The position numbers and the translations under genes are program-made. Shown here piece by piece: positions 50,629-59,456 of a stretch of 64,000 nucleotides of DNA. Position 1 is the first letter of the stretch. Every line of letters starts with the position of its first letter. The notes under the pieces are model-generated. The model was not told the origin of the DNA. It searched no databases and was given only the letters and a program-made list of their open reading frames with translations. The DNA is from Aldehydirespirator sp965116665. Lineage in GTDB: Bacteria; Actinomycetota; Acidimicrobiia; Acidimicrobiales; Aldehydirespiratoraceae. Location: contig OZ220709.1 of NCBI GenBank assembly GCA_965116665.1, forward strand, positions 2,914,001 to 2,978,000. The letters run 5' to 3'.

Positions 50629-52211
50629 CAACCATCCCAGCTCTGGTTGACGACGCCGCGGTTCGCTTCGGCGAGGCCGAGGCCCTGGTGGACGGTGAAC
50701 TGCGGCTGTCGTTCCTCGAGCTGAGGGACCGGGTCCACCAGACGGCGGGCTCGCTGGCAGCCTGGGGTCTCGCTCCCGGAGACCGGGTGGGAGTGTGGGG
50801 ACCCAACTGGTGGGAGTGGGCGGTCGCCGCGCTGGGTGTGCATGCCGCGGGCGGGGTTGTCGTCCCGGTCAATACCCGCTTCAGGGGGGACGAGGCCGCC
50901 TACGTGCTCGACCGGTCTGGAGCCCGCCTGCTCTTCTGCTCGACCGGCTTCCTCGGCACCGACCATCTGGGCATGCTGCGGGCCGCCGGCGGGGGCGTGC
51001 CCGCGTGCGTGGAGCAGGTCGTGGCGTTGCGGGAGCCGGTGCCGCCCGGAGCGGCCGGGTTCCCGGACTTCGTCGCCCAGGCTCCGCCGAAGGCTCGCGC
51101 CGGTGTGGAGCCCGCGCCGGTGTCCGGAGAGGATCCGTGCCACATCATGTTCACCTCCGGCACCACGGGAAGCCCCAAGGGCGTGGTGCTGAGGCACGCG
51201 CCGGTGTGCCGGGCCTACCGCAGCTGGGCCTCGGTGATCGGGCTCCGCCACGACGACCGCTACCTGATCATCAACCCGTTCTTCCACTCCTTCGGTCTCA
51301 ACGCGGGAATCCTGGCCTGCCTGATGACGGGGGCGACCATGATCCCGCACCCGGTGTTCGACGTGCCGTCGGTCATGGCCCGCGTCCCGCAGGAGCGGAT
51401 CTCGATGCTGCCCGGTCCGCCGGCCATCTACCAGACCATCCTCAACCATCCCGACCTCGACAGCTTCGACATGTCCACTCTGCGGCTGGCGGTGACCGGA
51501 GCCGCCCCGGTGCCGGTGCCGATGATCGAGGCCATGCGGGAGCGGCTCGGCTTCGAGGTGATCGTGACCGGCTACGGGCTGACCGAGGCCTCAGGCATCG
51601 CCACGATGTGCCGCCACGACGACCCGCCCGAGGTGATCTCGGCCACATCGGGACGGGCCATCGACGACGTGGAGGTGCGGGTGGTCGACCCCAGCGGCCG
51701 CGAGGTTGCCACCGGCGAGCCCGGCGAGATCGTGGTGCGGGGCTACAACGTCATGGACGGCTACTTCGACGACCCCGAAGCCACCGCAGCTGCCGTCGAC
51801 GCCGACGGATGGCTTCACAGCGGCGACATCGGCACCATGGACGAGGCCGGCTACGTGGTGATCACCGACCGGCTCAAGGACATGTTCATCTGCGGCGGCT
51901 TCAACGCCTACCCGGCCGAGATCGAGGCCGCGATGCTGGCCCACCCTCACGTGGGCCAGGTGGCGGTGGTGGGCCGGCCGGACGAGCGGCTGGGCGAGGT
52001 CGGCCACGCATTCGTGGTGCCCGCCCCCGGCGCGGCCGCCACCGGGACGGCCGGGACCGAGCTGATCGGCTGGAGCCGGGAGCGGATGGCGAACTACAAA
52101 GCCCCACGGGGCATCACCTTCGTGGAGGAGCTTCCCCTCAACGCGTCGGGAAAGGTGCTCAAGCACGAGTTGCGAGCCCGACTCCGGGCCACCCGAGATC
52201 CCTGTGGTTGA
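50625..52211 (+). CDS. Acyl-CoA synthetase (ANL superfamily)
   Basis: 528-residue AMP-forming ligase from GTG 50625, overlapping the P450 by four bases. The P-loop-like motif is MFTSGTTGSPKGVVLRH. Further landmarks are GYGLTEASG, the adenylate motif GWLHSGDIG, TDRLKDMFICGGFNAYPAEIE and the C-terminal catalytic Lys in LPLNASGKVLKHEL. Activates a carboxylic acid to its CoA thioester with ATP. The coupling with a P450 suggests oxidation and activation of one compound, for example a steroid side chain or fatty acid; the substrate is not determinable. Confidence 0.93.
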   Translation: MTTIPALVDDAAVRFGEAEALVDGELRLSFLELRDRVHQTAGSLAAWGLAPGDRVGVWGPNWWEWAVAALGVHAAGGVVVPVNTRFRGDEAAYVLDRSGARLLFCSTGFLGTDHLGMLRAAGGGVPACVEQVVALREPVPPGAAGFPDFVAQAPPKARAGVEPAPVSGEDPCHIMFTSGTTGSPKGVVLRHAPVCRAYRSWASVIGLRHDDRYLIINPFFHSFGLNAGILACLMTGATMIPHPVFDVPSVMARVPQERISMLPGPPAIYQTILNHPDLDSFDMSTLRLAVTGAAPVPVPMIEAMRERLGFEVIVTGYGLTEASGIATMCRHDDPPEVISATSGRAIDDVEVRVVDPSGREVATGEPGEIVVRGYNVMDGYFDDPEATAAAVDADGWLHSGDIGTMDEAGYVVITDRLKDMFICGGFNAYPAEIEAAMLAHPHVGQVAVVGRPDERLGEVGHAFVVPAPGAAATGTAGTELIGWSRERMANYKAPRGITFVEELPLNASGKVLKHELRARLRATRDPCG

Positions 52212-52263
52212 GGACGGTACAGATCACTAACCCCAGGGACCTCGGGCTTGGGGGCGAGGGTCG

Positions 52264-52626
52264 CTAGGCGGCTCGGTCCCGATGGTCGGGGCTGTCGAGA
52301 CCGAACTCCCCGCGGATGTGCTCATCGGAGGGCCAGGGGCTCACTCGCTCGGGAACCGGCGTCGCGCCGATGTGGAAGACGGGCCGCAACGTGGCCGTGC
52401 GAGGCTCGGTGCGAGCCCGCGAGCCGCCAGCATCGCCCTCGGCCAGCCGCGAGGGGTGCCGGGCACGGGACAGGGCCTCGGCCGGCCTGAGGACCCGGGT
52501 GTGGCCTGACTCGAGGTCGGGACGGCCGTGGGCCCCGTAGCGGTAGTGGGCTGCGATCCGGGCTGCCGCGGCCACCGCGGGCACAGCCAGGAACACCACG
52601 ACGGCGATCAGGAGTGTGTATGTCAT
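52264..52626 (-). CDS. Small single-span membrane protein
   Basis: 120-residue protein with one N-terminal membrane segment (MTYTLLIAVVVFLAVPAVAA) and a polar, Arg-rich remainder (RHPSRLAEGDAGGSRARTEP, PSDEHIRGEFGLDS). No family recognised. Divergent from the acyl-CoA ligase gene at 52765. Coding potential is supported by the clean membrane helix directly at the start; the long GC-rich tail is less certain. Confidence 0.55.
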   Translation of the reverse strand: MTYTLLIAVVVFLAVPAVAAAARIAAHYRYGAHGRPDLESGHTRVLRPAEALSRARHPSRLAEGDAGGSRARTEPRTATLRPVFHIGATPVPERVSPWPSDEHIRGEFGLDSPDHRDRAA

Positions 52627-52735
52627 TTGCTTTCCTCTTTCTCCTTGCCTTCATTCGGACTTGCGATGAGCCATCCACTCGTCTCGCTCGACTGTCTCGC
52701 TACTGAACCTATGGCCGGCGAGGCCCGTCGCATTC

Positions 52736-52749
52736 GTGATCTTGGTCAC
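52736..52749. promoter_or_regulatory. Near-palindrome upstream of the second acyl-CoA ligase
   Basis: GTGATC-TT-GGTCAC has one mismatch and lies 15 bases before ATG 52765, in the divergent gap. A candidate operator for the ligase gene; the regulator is unknown. Confidence 0.3.
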
Positions 52750-52764
52750 ATAGCGTTGGGTTCC

Positions 52765-54375
52765 ATGCCCTCGGGTCGAGACCCCGCAACGTCGCCGTTC
52801 GTGCCGGTGCCGCTCACGCCGGTGTCGTTCCTCGACCGGGCCCGGGTGGTGCACGGCGACCGTCCCGCAGTGATCGACGGGCCGCTGCGCCGCAGCTACG
52901 AGGAGTTCGCCGACCGCTGCGAACGGCTGGCCGGGGCCACTGTCGATCTGGGCCTGGCGCCCGGCGACGCGGTGTCGGTGCTGGCCCCCAACGTTTCGAT
53001 GGCCCTGGAGGCGGCGTTCGGTTTCCCGATGGCCGGGGTGGTGTTCAACGCCCTCAACTTCAGGCTGTCAGCCGGCGAACTGGCCTGGATCGTGGCTCAC
53101 GCCGAGTCGAAGGTGCTGTTCGTCGACCATGGGCTGGCCGACGTCGCACTGTCGATCCAGCAGCAGATCCCGGACCTGAGGCTGGTCGTGTCGAGCGATG
53201 CCGGCGCCCCGGACTGCGAATACGAGGCGCTGCTGGCCGCAGCCGAGCCCCATCGGACCGAGATCGCCGCCGAGGAGTCGCTGCTGAGCCTCAACTACAC
53301 CTCCGGCACCACCGGCAACCCCAAGGGCGTTATGTACTCGCACCGCGGCGCCAACCTCAACGCCCTGGCCATGGCCGCCCAGTGCGGCCTCGACAGCGAC
53401 GCGGTGTTCTTGTGGACGCTGCCCATATTCCACTGCAACGGCTGGTGCTTCCCGTGGGCGGTCACCGCCGTGGGCGGCTCGCACCTGATGCTGCGAACGC
53501 TGGATCCGGGCACGGTGTGGCGCCACATCCGCGACGACGGGGTGACCCACTTCAACGCGGCCCCCACCGTGCTGATCGGCTTGGTCAACCACCCGGACGC
53601 CGCTCCGGCCCCCCGAACCGTGAAGGTGGCCACCGGGGGCGCGCCGCCGTCGCCCACGCTGCTGGCCCAGCTGGCCGAGCTCAACATCGATGTCACCCAC
53701 CTCTACGGGCTGACCGAGACGTACGGGCCGTCGCTGATCTGCGACTGGCGCCGCGAGTGGGACGGCCTTCCGGCCGACCAGCAGGCCCGGATCAAGGCCC
53801 GCCAGGGGGTGGGCACGCTGGTGACGTCATCGGTGAGGGTGGTCGACGCGGACGGTGCCGACGTGCCCGCCGACGGCGAGACCCAGGGCGAGATCGCCAT
53901 CAGGGGCAACAACGTGATGCTCGGCTACTACAAGGATCCCGACGCCACCGCGGCCGCCTCGGTGGAGGGTTCCGGCGGCACCTGGTTCCGCACCGGGGAT
54001 GTGGCGGTGATGCACGACCACGGCTACGTGGAGGTGCGGGACCGGGCCAAGGACGTGATCATCTCCGGCGGCGAGAACATCGCCTCGATCGAGGTGGAGC
54101 AGGCCCTGGCGTCGCATCCCGATGTGGTGGAGTGCGCGGTGGTGGCTGCGCCCGACGACACCTGGGGCGAGGTGCCGGCCGCGTTCGTGGTGCTGCGGTT
54201 GGGTGCGGCAGTGACCGAGGCCGACCTGGTGGAGCACGTCAAGTCCCGCATCGCCCGGTTCAAGGCCCCCAAGTCGGTGACCTTCGGCGACCTGCCCAAG
54301 ACCGCCACCGGCAAGATCCAGAAGTTCGCCCTGCGCGACCAGCTCTGGGCCGGCCGCGACCGCCGCATCAACTAG
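52765..54375 (+). CDS. Fatty-acid/acyl-CoA ligase (ANL superfamily)
   Basis: 536-residue AMP-forming acyl-CoA ligase. ATG 52765 gives the family start (FVPVPLTPVSFLDRARVVHG); in-frame ATGs at 52666 and 52711 add unlike sequence. Motifs: LNYTSGTTGNPKGVMYSHRG, LYGLTETYGPS, TWFRTGDVAVMH, RAKDVIISGGENIASIEVE and PKTATGKIQKFALR. The HCNGWCFPWAV region is typical of medium-chain/DitJ-like ligases. Independent of the P450-linked ligase. It is convergent with the LLM gene, with a strong stem-loop between them. Confidence 0.93.
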   Translation: MPSGRDPATSPFVPVPLTPVSFLDRARVVHGDRPAVIDGPLRRSYEEFADRCERLAGATVDLGLAPGDAVSVLAPNVSMALEAAFGFPMAGVVFNALNFRLSAGELAWIVAHAESKVLFVDHGLADVALSIQQQIPDLRLVVSSDAGAPDCEYEALLAAAEPHRTEIAAEESLLSLNYTSGTTGNPKGVMYSHRGANLNALAMAAQCGLDSDAVFLWTLPIFHCNGWCFPWAVTAVGGSHLMLRTLDPGTVWRHIRDDGVTHFNAAPTVLIGLVNHPDAAPAPRTVKVATGGAPPSPTLLAQLAELNIDVTHLYGLTETYGPSLICDWRREWDGLPADQQARIKARQGVGTLVTSSVRVVDADGADVPADGETQGEIAIRGNNVMLGYYKDPDATAAASVEGSGGTWFRTGDVAVMHDHGYVEVRDRAKDVIISGGENIASIEVEQALASHPDVVECAVVAAPDDTWGEVPAAFVVLRLGAAVTEADLVEHVKSRIARFKAPKSVTFGDLPKTATGKIQKFALRDQLWAGRDRRIN

Positions 54376-54405
54376 CGCCTAGGACCCCTCGGCGTACCTC
54401 GTCGG

Positions 54406-54456
54406 CGAACTTCTGTCGGTTATCCACCTGTACGGTGGTTTCTTGACAGAAGTTCG
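54406..54456. terminator. 12-bp perfect inverted repeat with nested hairpin between convergent genes
   Basis: CGAACTTCTGTC (54406-54417) pairs perfectly with GACAGAAGTTCG (54445-54456). Inside, CCACC-TGTAC-GGTGG (54424-54438) forms a second hairpin. It lies 31 bases after the ligase stop and nine bases from the LLM stop, so it could end transcription from both sides. Confidence 0.55.
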
Positions 54457-54464
54457 GCATGGGG

Positions 54465-55412
54465 TCAGGGCTGGTTCACGAGGGGGACGACCGACTCGGC
54501 GAAGGCGTCGAACTGCTCGAGGTACTCGTCGAGGCTCCGGGCCCGGAACTTGAGATGGAAGGTGTTGGCCCCCGCGTCGCGTCCGGCCCGGATGCTGGCC
54601 GCGAGCGGCTCGACGCCGCAGGCCATCACCGGCGGCAGGCCCTCGGGAGCGGTGCCGGCCAGCAGGTAGCACCACGGCGGCATGAAGCCCACGTCGAAGC
54701 GGGCGCCGTGACGGCCGGCCGCGGCCGCGTTCATGGTGTCGATGATCTCGCTGTACTGCCCCACCGGGTTGCCCATCGGCACGTAGCCGTCGCCCAGCCG
54801 GCCGGCCCGACGCCACGCGGCCCGGCCGCTGCCGCCCACCCAGATGGGAAGGGGCCGCACCGGGCCAGGGCCGACCCCCACATCGGAGTAGTTGAAGGCC
54901 TCTCCTGAGTGGCTCACGTACTGGGCGTCGAAGGCGCCCCTGACCGCCTGCAGCGCCTCGTCGAGCAGCCGGCCCCGGGCGGCGAAGTCCACGCCCAGGG
55001 CGTCGAACTCGGCCTCCACATGCCCCGCGCCCACGCCGAGGATGGCCCTGCCACCCGAGAGGTGGTCGAGCGTGGCAAACGACTTGGCGGTCTGCAAGGG
55101 GTGGCGGTAGGCCGCGATCCAGACCACCGAGGCCAGATTGACCGTCTCGGTGCGGGCCGCGAGGTACGACAGGGTGGCCACGGTGTCGTACCAGGTGGTG
55201 CTCATGTGGGCCGCGTAGTCGTTGTCGGGTATGGCGACATGGTCGGTCACGCCCACGAAGTGATGACCGGTGTCCTCGGCCTTGCGGGCAACGCTCACCA
55301 GGTCGTCGACGGTGGCGGTGTGCTCCCACGGGTCGGCCAGGGTGGCGGTGAGCGTGTGGATGGGAAGGCCGACGCCGTAGGTCCAGTCCCCCGGCGGTGT
55401 GATCGCAGCCAT
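54465..55412 (-). CDS. LLM-class F420-dependent oxidoreductase
   Basis: 315-residue luciferase-like barrel protein. The start has TYGVGLPIHTLTATLADPWE; TYLAARTETVNLASV and SFATLDHLSGGRAILGVGAGH are the family landmarks, the latter followed by VEAEFDALGVDF. PLPIWVGGSGRAAWRRAGRLGDG near residue 200 is the F420-type cofactor region. Expected to move hydride between F420 (or FMN) and an organic substrate, as in many actinobacterial catabolic and drug-activating enzymes. Transcribed leftward alone; start ATG 55412 agrees with the family. Confidence 0.9.
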   Translation of the reverse strand: MAAITPPGDWTYGVGLPIHTLTATLADPWEHTATVDDLVSVARKAEDTGHHFVGVTDHVAIPDNDYAAHMSTTWYDTVATLSYLAARTETVNLASVVWIAAYRHPLQTAKSFATLDHLSGGRAILGVGAGHVEAEFDALGVDFAARGRLLDEALQAVRGAFDAQYVSHSGEAFNYSDVGVGPGPVRPLPIWVGGSGRAAWRRAGRLGDGYVPMGNPVGQYSEIIDTMNAAAAGRHGARFDVGFMPPWCYLLAGTAPEGLPPVMACGVEPLAASIRAGRDAGANTFHLKFRARSLDEYLEQFDAFAESVVPLVNQP

Positions 55413-55488
55413 CGCCGCCTGATGCTACGGCGCGCCGCCGGGCTGCAGGCGCGGCTTCCACCGGGCTGCGGGCGCGGGCTCCGCCGGG

Positions 55489-55851
55489 CTAGCTGCGGCA
55501 GCCGCTGAAGCCCGGGTCGGGTCCCGGCCGCCGCGGCGGTGCGAAGAAGTCGTTCTCGTTGTCGGCGAGTTGGTTGCGTCTGCGCATGATCGCCCTGCGC
55601 TCGGCCTCCAGGTACAGGTATCGCTGGACGTCCTCGGGCGTGTGGTCGCTCAGGAACATGTCCATGGCCACAGGGTCACGGCACAGCTCCTCGCGGATGT
55701 CGCTCTTGGTTATGGTCCCGCCGCGGCCGGCGCGCTCGCGCCTCATCCGCCGGCGGTACCACTTGTTCCTGAGGATGGGTACTAGCAGACCCAGGTTGAA
55801 CATCAACAGCCCGAAGAGCGTGAACTCCACGGTCATCAGCAGCGGCGCCAT
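55489..55851 (-). CDS. Small single-span membrane protein with basic cytoplasmic tail
   Basis: 120 residues from ATG 55851 (55836 is a possible later start). One membrane helix (MTVEFTLFGLLMFNLGLLVP) is followed by a strongly basic stretch (LRNKWYRRRMRRERAGRGG), then a polar helical domain (DIREELCRDPVAMDMFLSD, EDVQRYLYLEAERRAIMRRR). No family recognised. Divergent from the VapBC pair at 55984. A longer frame reaching 56127 lacks protein-like character in its first 90 residues. Confidence 0.55.
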   Translation of the reverse strand: MAPLLMTVEFTLFGLLMFNLGLLVPILRNKWYRRRMRRERAGRGGTITKSDIREELCRDPVAMDMFLSDHTPEDVQRYLYLEAERRAIMRRRNQLADNENDFFAPPRRPGPDPGFSGCRS

Positions 55852-55983
55852 GCTGGCTTCTCCTGGTCGAGCCGACACTTGGCGCCCTGACGAGAGGCCG
55901 CGATACTGGTCTACTCTCAATATATTCAATGTCTTGTGATGGCGACAACCCCGGAGGATCTCCCGCTTGGTATGCTTGTATAT

Positions 55984-56226
55984 ATGCGGACAACCATAAA
56001 TCTGCCTGAAGGTCTCGGCGAGGAGGCGAAGCGCTACGCCGCGAAGCGCGGCTGCACCTTCACAGCGCTGGTCGTAGAGGGCTTGCAACTCGTGCTGCAC
56101 CCCCCTGCCGAGGATCGACCGCCCCACCAGCTGCCCCGCTACGGGGGCGCAGGCGGACGCCTGCTAGTGGATCTCGCCGACAAGGAGGCCGTGGCCGACG
56201 CACTCGACGCCGACGGCGTGCGATGA
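55984..56226 (+). CDS. vapB: VapB-type RHH antitoxin
   Basis: 80-residue antitoxin from ATG 55984 (MRTTINLPEGLGEEAKRYAA), a classic ribbon-helix-helix start. The C-terminal half (LLVDLADKEAVADALDADGV) is the toxin-binding tail. TATGCT at 55971-55976, seven bases upstream, fits a leaderless -10 box, and no Shine-Dalgarno is present. It overlaps the VapC start by four bases (ATGA). Part of a type II toxin-antitoxin pair in an otherwise metabolic region. Confidence 0.82.
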   Translation: MRTTINLPEGLGEEAKRYAAKRGCTFTALVVEGLQLVLHPPAEDRPPHQLPRYGGAGGRLLVDLADKEAVADALDADGVR

Positions 56227-56660
56227 TCCTGCCGGACGTCAACATGCTCGTCTACGCCTTCCATGGCGACGCGACGGACCACCAGCGCCACGCCGACTGG
56301 CTGGACGCGGTCCTGGCAGGTCCGGAGCCGATGCTGCTTCCGGATGTCGTCCTGACCGGCTTCCTTCGAGTCGTCACCAACCGCAGGATCTTCACCGACC
56401 CGGCCCCTGCCCCCGCCGCGCTCGCCTTCGTGGAAGCGTTGAGAGCCTCGCCCGTCGGCCGCGCGCTGAGCCCGACCAAGGCCGCTTGGCGCCAACTCGC
56501 TCGATTCATCAGCAACGACCCGTACATTGTTGGCAACCTGGTTCCCGACGCCTGGATCGCCGCGCTGGCCGTCACCTCCGGCGCTCGGGTGGCCACCGCC
56601 GATGCCGGCTTCGCCCGGTTCGAGGGCCTCATGTGGTTCAACCCCGTGCGCAATTGGTGA
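56223..56660 (+). CDS. vapC: VapC-type PIN-domain toxin
   Basis: 145-residue PIN ribonuclease. Acidic residues expected in the active site occur in ILPDVNMLVYAF (first Asp), a mid Asp/Glu, and VATADAGFARF near the end. HADWLDAVLAG and LPDVVLTGFLRVVTNRRIF are typical of the SMc/TTHA-type VapC group. It is translationally coupled to the upstream VapB. Expected to cleave RNA, often initiator or elongator tRNA, when VapB is degraded. Confidence 0.88.
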   Translation: MILPDVNMLVYAFHGDATDHQRHADWLDAVLAGPEPMLLPDVVLTGFLRVVTNRRIFTDPAPAPAALAFVEALRASPVGRALSPTKAAWRQLARFISNDPYIVGNLVPDAWIAALAVTSGARVATADAGFARFEGLMWFNPVRNW

Positions 56661-56688
56661 GGGGTGGCGTCGCTAGCATCACTGGGTC

Positions 56689-57351
56689 ATGAGTTCCCGT
56701 TCGGTATTCCTCGACGATGCGCTCGCCGCCTACATCGAGGCCCACTGCACCGCCCCCGACGAGGTGCAGCGGGACCTGATACGGGCCACAGCCGCGCTCG
56801 GCGATGCGAGCGTCATGCAGATCAGTCCCGCCCAAGGCGCCCTCATGACGCTGCTCACCGGCTTGCTCCAGCCTCGCTTCGCGGTGGAGGTGGGCACGTT
56901 CACGGGCTATTCGGCTCTGGCCGTGGCCAAGGCGCTCCCGGCGGGCGGGCGGCTGCTGTGCTGCGACATCTCCGAGGAGTGGACCGCCATCGCCCGCGAG
57001 CACTGGGAGCGCGCCGCCGTGGCCGATCGCATCGACCTGCGCATCGGGCCCGCCCTGGACACGCTGCGCTCCCTGCCCGCGGAGCCCGCCGTCGACCTGG
57101 CGTTCATCGACGCCGACAAGGGGTCCTACATCGCCTACTACGAGGAGCTGGTGCCCCGATTGTCGGCGCGGGGCGTGATCCTGGTGGACAACACGCTGTG
57201 GGACGGCCATGTGGCCGACCCTTCCCAGACAGACGCCACCACGGAGCAGCTGCGAGCCTTCAACGCCCATGTCGTCGCCGATGAGCGGGTGCTGGTGGCT
57301 CTGCTGCCGGTTGGCGACGGCGTGTCGGTGATCACCCGCCGAATCCCCTGA
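56689..57351 (+). CDS. O-methyltransferase, caffeoyl-CoA OMT-like family
   Basis: 220-residue SAM-dependent O-methyltransferase. Motif I is VEVGTFTGYSALAVAKALP; the later LAFIDADKGSYIAYYEELVP carries the metal-binding Asp pair, and GVILVDNTLWDGHV is the family motif before the C-terminal helix. Metal-dependent methylation of a catechol-like or similar hydroxyl is expected. TAGCAT lies ten bases upstream of ATG 56689 and could be a -10 box. Transcribed alone, convergent with the FAH-family gene. Confidence 0.92.
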   Translation: MSSRSVFLDDALAAYIEAHCTAPDEVQRDLIRATAALGDASVMQISPAQGALMTLLTGLLQPRFAVEVGTFTGYSALAVAKALPAGGRLLCCDISEEWTAIAREHWERAAVADRIDLRIGPALDTLRSLPAEPAVDLAFIDADKGSYIAYYEELVPRLSARGVILVDNTLWDGHVADPSQTDATTEQLRAFNAHVVADERVLVALLPVGDGVSVITRRIP

Positions 57352-57372
57352 AACGAAGGACGGCCCGGCGTC

Positions 57373-58152
57373 TCAGCGAGTGTCGAGCTCGACAGGATTC
57401 GACAGCACGCCGATGCCGGTGACTTCGACATCGACGGTGTCCCCCGGCTCGATCTGGCAGTTCGAGTCGGCCCCCATCCACAGCACGTCACCGGGATGGA
57501 AGGTGATGTAGCGGGACGCCTCGACGATGAAGTCCCACGGATCGAAGACCATGCCGCCGGTGGCGAACTCGGCGCGGGTGTCGCCGTTCACCCGCACGAT
57601 GGTGGTCTGGACCATGGGGTCGACATCGGTCTCGATCCAGGGACCCATCGGCTTGAAGGTGTCGCTGTTCTTGCTCCGCCAGAACGAGCGGTCGGCCCGC
57701 TGCCACTCCCGGGCGCTCACATCGTTGCCGATCGTCCAGCCGAACACCGACTCCTGGGCCTCGGCCCGCGACGCGTTGCGAACCCGGCGGCCGATCACCG
57801 CCACCACCTCGCCCTCGGCCTCGAACCGGCCCGTCACGTCGGGCGGCACCCGGATGGCCTCGCCGTGGCCTATCAGCGCGTTGTTGGCCCGGTACCCCAC
57901 CTCGGGACGCGCCGGCACGGAGACCTGCCGGCCCGCGGCCCGCTGCTGCTCGACGTGGTCGCGGTAGTTGAGCCCGACCGCGTAGAACACCAACGGCACC
58001 ACCGGCGGAAGGTAAGCCACCCCGGCGAGCGGCAGGGACCGCTCGACGGCGGGTTCGCCCTCCAGGGGGGAACCGGTCAGGACGTGGACCGCGTCGCCGT
58101 CCACGCGGACCCAACAAGATTCGCCGTCGACAGCGATTCGCCCGTACCGCAT
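57373..58152 (-). CDS. Fumarylacetoacetate hydrolase family protein
   Basis: 259-residue FAH-fold hydrolase/isomerase. YAVGLNYRDHVEQ and PDVTGRFEAEGEVVAVIGRR (metal Glu residues) are followed by FGWTIGNDVSAREWQ with the metal Asp, then FDPWDFIVEASRYITFHPGD and a C-terminal IEPGDTVDVEVTGIG. Such enzymes cleave or isomerise beta-dicarbonyls in aromatic degradation. It starts 24 bases after the mscS stop on the same strand, so the two might be co-transcribed, but they are functionally unrelated. Confidence 0.92.
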   Translation of the reverse strand: MRYGRIAVDGESCWVRVDGDAVHVLTGSPLEGEPAVERSLPLAGVAYLPPVVPLVFYAVGLNYRDHVEQQRAAGRQVSVPARPEVGYRANNALIGHGEAIRVPPDVTGRFEAEGEVVAVIGRRVRNASRAEAQESVFGWTIGNDVSAREWQRADRSFWRSKNSDTFKPMGPWIETDVDPMVQTTIVRVNGDTRAEFATGGMVFDPWDFIVEASRYITFHPGDVLWMGADSNCQIEPGDTVDVEVTGIGVLSNPVELDTR

Positions 58153-58176
58153 CGGAAAGTGCGGCAGACGCGAGGT

Positions 58177-59286
58177 CTAGCGGCCTTCCTCGAAGTCGTC
58201 CTCGGGCCTTGGGGCGTGCTGCTCCTCGTAGAGCGCCCGGAAGGCCTCCTGCTCGGGCTCGGGGAGCGTGGTGGCAGAGAACCCGCTGTCGTCGCGGAGC
58301 CAGGTGGTCTGCTGCGGGAACGGGATCTCGATGCCAGCTGCGTCGAAGGCCTCCTTGAGGCGCAGCCGGATCTCGCGCTCCACCGCCCACTGCATCGACG
58401 GCTCGGTCTTGACCGCCACCCGCAGGCCGATGCCGGAGGCGCCCAGGCTCTGGATTCCGAAGACCGTCGGCGCCTCCGAGAGCTCGTCGCCGCCCCACTC
58501 CGGGTCGTTCCAGAGGTCGTTGGCGACCTGCTGCATGATGCCCATCGCCAGGCGGGCATCGGTGCCGTAGGCAACCTCGATGTCCACCAGCGCCTTCGAC
58601 CACAGCTGCGAGTAGTTGCCCACCCGGGCGATCTCGCCGTTGGGCACGTGCCACACGGTGCCCCTGATGTCACGGAGGGTGGTGGACCGCAGCGAGACCT
58701 CCTCGACGGTGCCGGAGGCGTAGCCGAGGTCTACCCAGTCGCCCACCCCGTAGTGGTCCTCGATCAGCATGAACAGGCCCGACAGGAAGTCCTTCACGAT
58801 CGACTGGGCGCCGAAGCCGAGAGCGACGCCGCCGATGCCCGCGCCCGCGATCAACGGTGCGAGGTTCACTCCGATCTCGCCCAGGATGATCAACGCGACG
58901 AAGGTCCACACCAGCGCCACCACCACGCTGCGCAGCACGTGGCCCAGGGTCTCAGCCCGCGACTCGGCCCGGACCTGGGCCGCCTCGTCGATGAGCGCCC
59001 TGCCCGGGCCCTTCTCGCGCAGTTTCTGCAGCCGTGAGTTGCTCGGCGCGGCGGCGATGCGCTTGGTGAATCGCACGATGGCCCGCTTCGCGATCCGGGT
59101 CACGATCCATCCCACCAGCAGGATGAACGCGATGCGGATCGGCCGGTCGAGCAGCCAGTCGGCCGCGGTGGCCAGGCTGCTGTTGTCGGTCCAGTTGTAG
59201 ACGCGCTCGCAGACGAAGCCGCGGTTCGAGGTGCCGCAGGCGTCCGCTAGTCCGGGATTGGTTGATGTCTGAGCGAGGATGAGCAT
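58177..59286 (-). CDS. mscS: MscS-family mechanosensitive channel
   Basis: 369-residue channel. It starts with an exported N terminus (short polar part, then IAFILLVGWIVTRIAKRAI), continues with membrane helices VVALVWTFVALIILGEIGV and LIAGAGIGGVALGFGAQSIV, the pore-helix motif of MscS, and the beta domain entry DHYGVGDWVDLGYASGTVEEV. The C-terminal alpha/beta domain ends acidic. Protects against osmotic downshock. A longer N-terminal part than in E. coli MscS is present, as in many actinobacterial members. Divergent from modA. Confidence 0.9.
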   Translation of the reverse strand: MLILAQTSTNPGLADACGTSNRGFVCERVYNWTDNSSLATAADWLLDRPIRIAFILLVGWIVTRIAKRAIVRFTKRIAAAPSNSRLQKLREKGPGRALIDEAAQVRAESRAETLGHVLRSVVVALVWTFVALIILGEIGVNLAPLIAGAGIGGVALGFGAQSIVKDFLSGLFMLIEDHYGVGDWVDLGYASGTVEEVSLRSTTLRDIRGTVWHVPNGEIARVGNYSQLWSKALVDIEVAYGTDARLAMGIMQQVANDLWNDPEWGGDELSEAPTVFGIQSLGASGIGLRVAVKTEPSMQWAVEREIRLRLKEAFDAAGIEIPFPQQTTWLRDDSGFSATTLPEPEQEAFRALYEEQHAPRPEDDFEEGR

Positions 59287-59456
59287 GGCGACACCCTAGA
59301 GGCCGACCGGAAGCTATGGACCGACCGCCACTCGAGTAGCCCACCTGTCGGGCTCACCTCGAAATCGGTGTGGGTTTTCCTCCCATATGACGAGTTTCTC
59401 TACCTATTTTGGTCGAGAGAGCCCACGCAGCGACGCGCCACTAGATTCCGTCCCCT

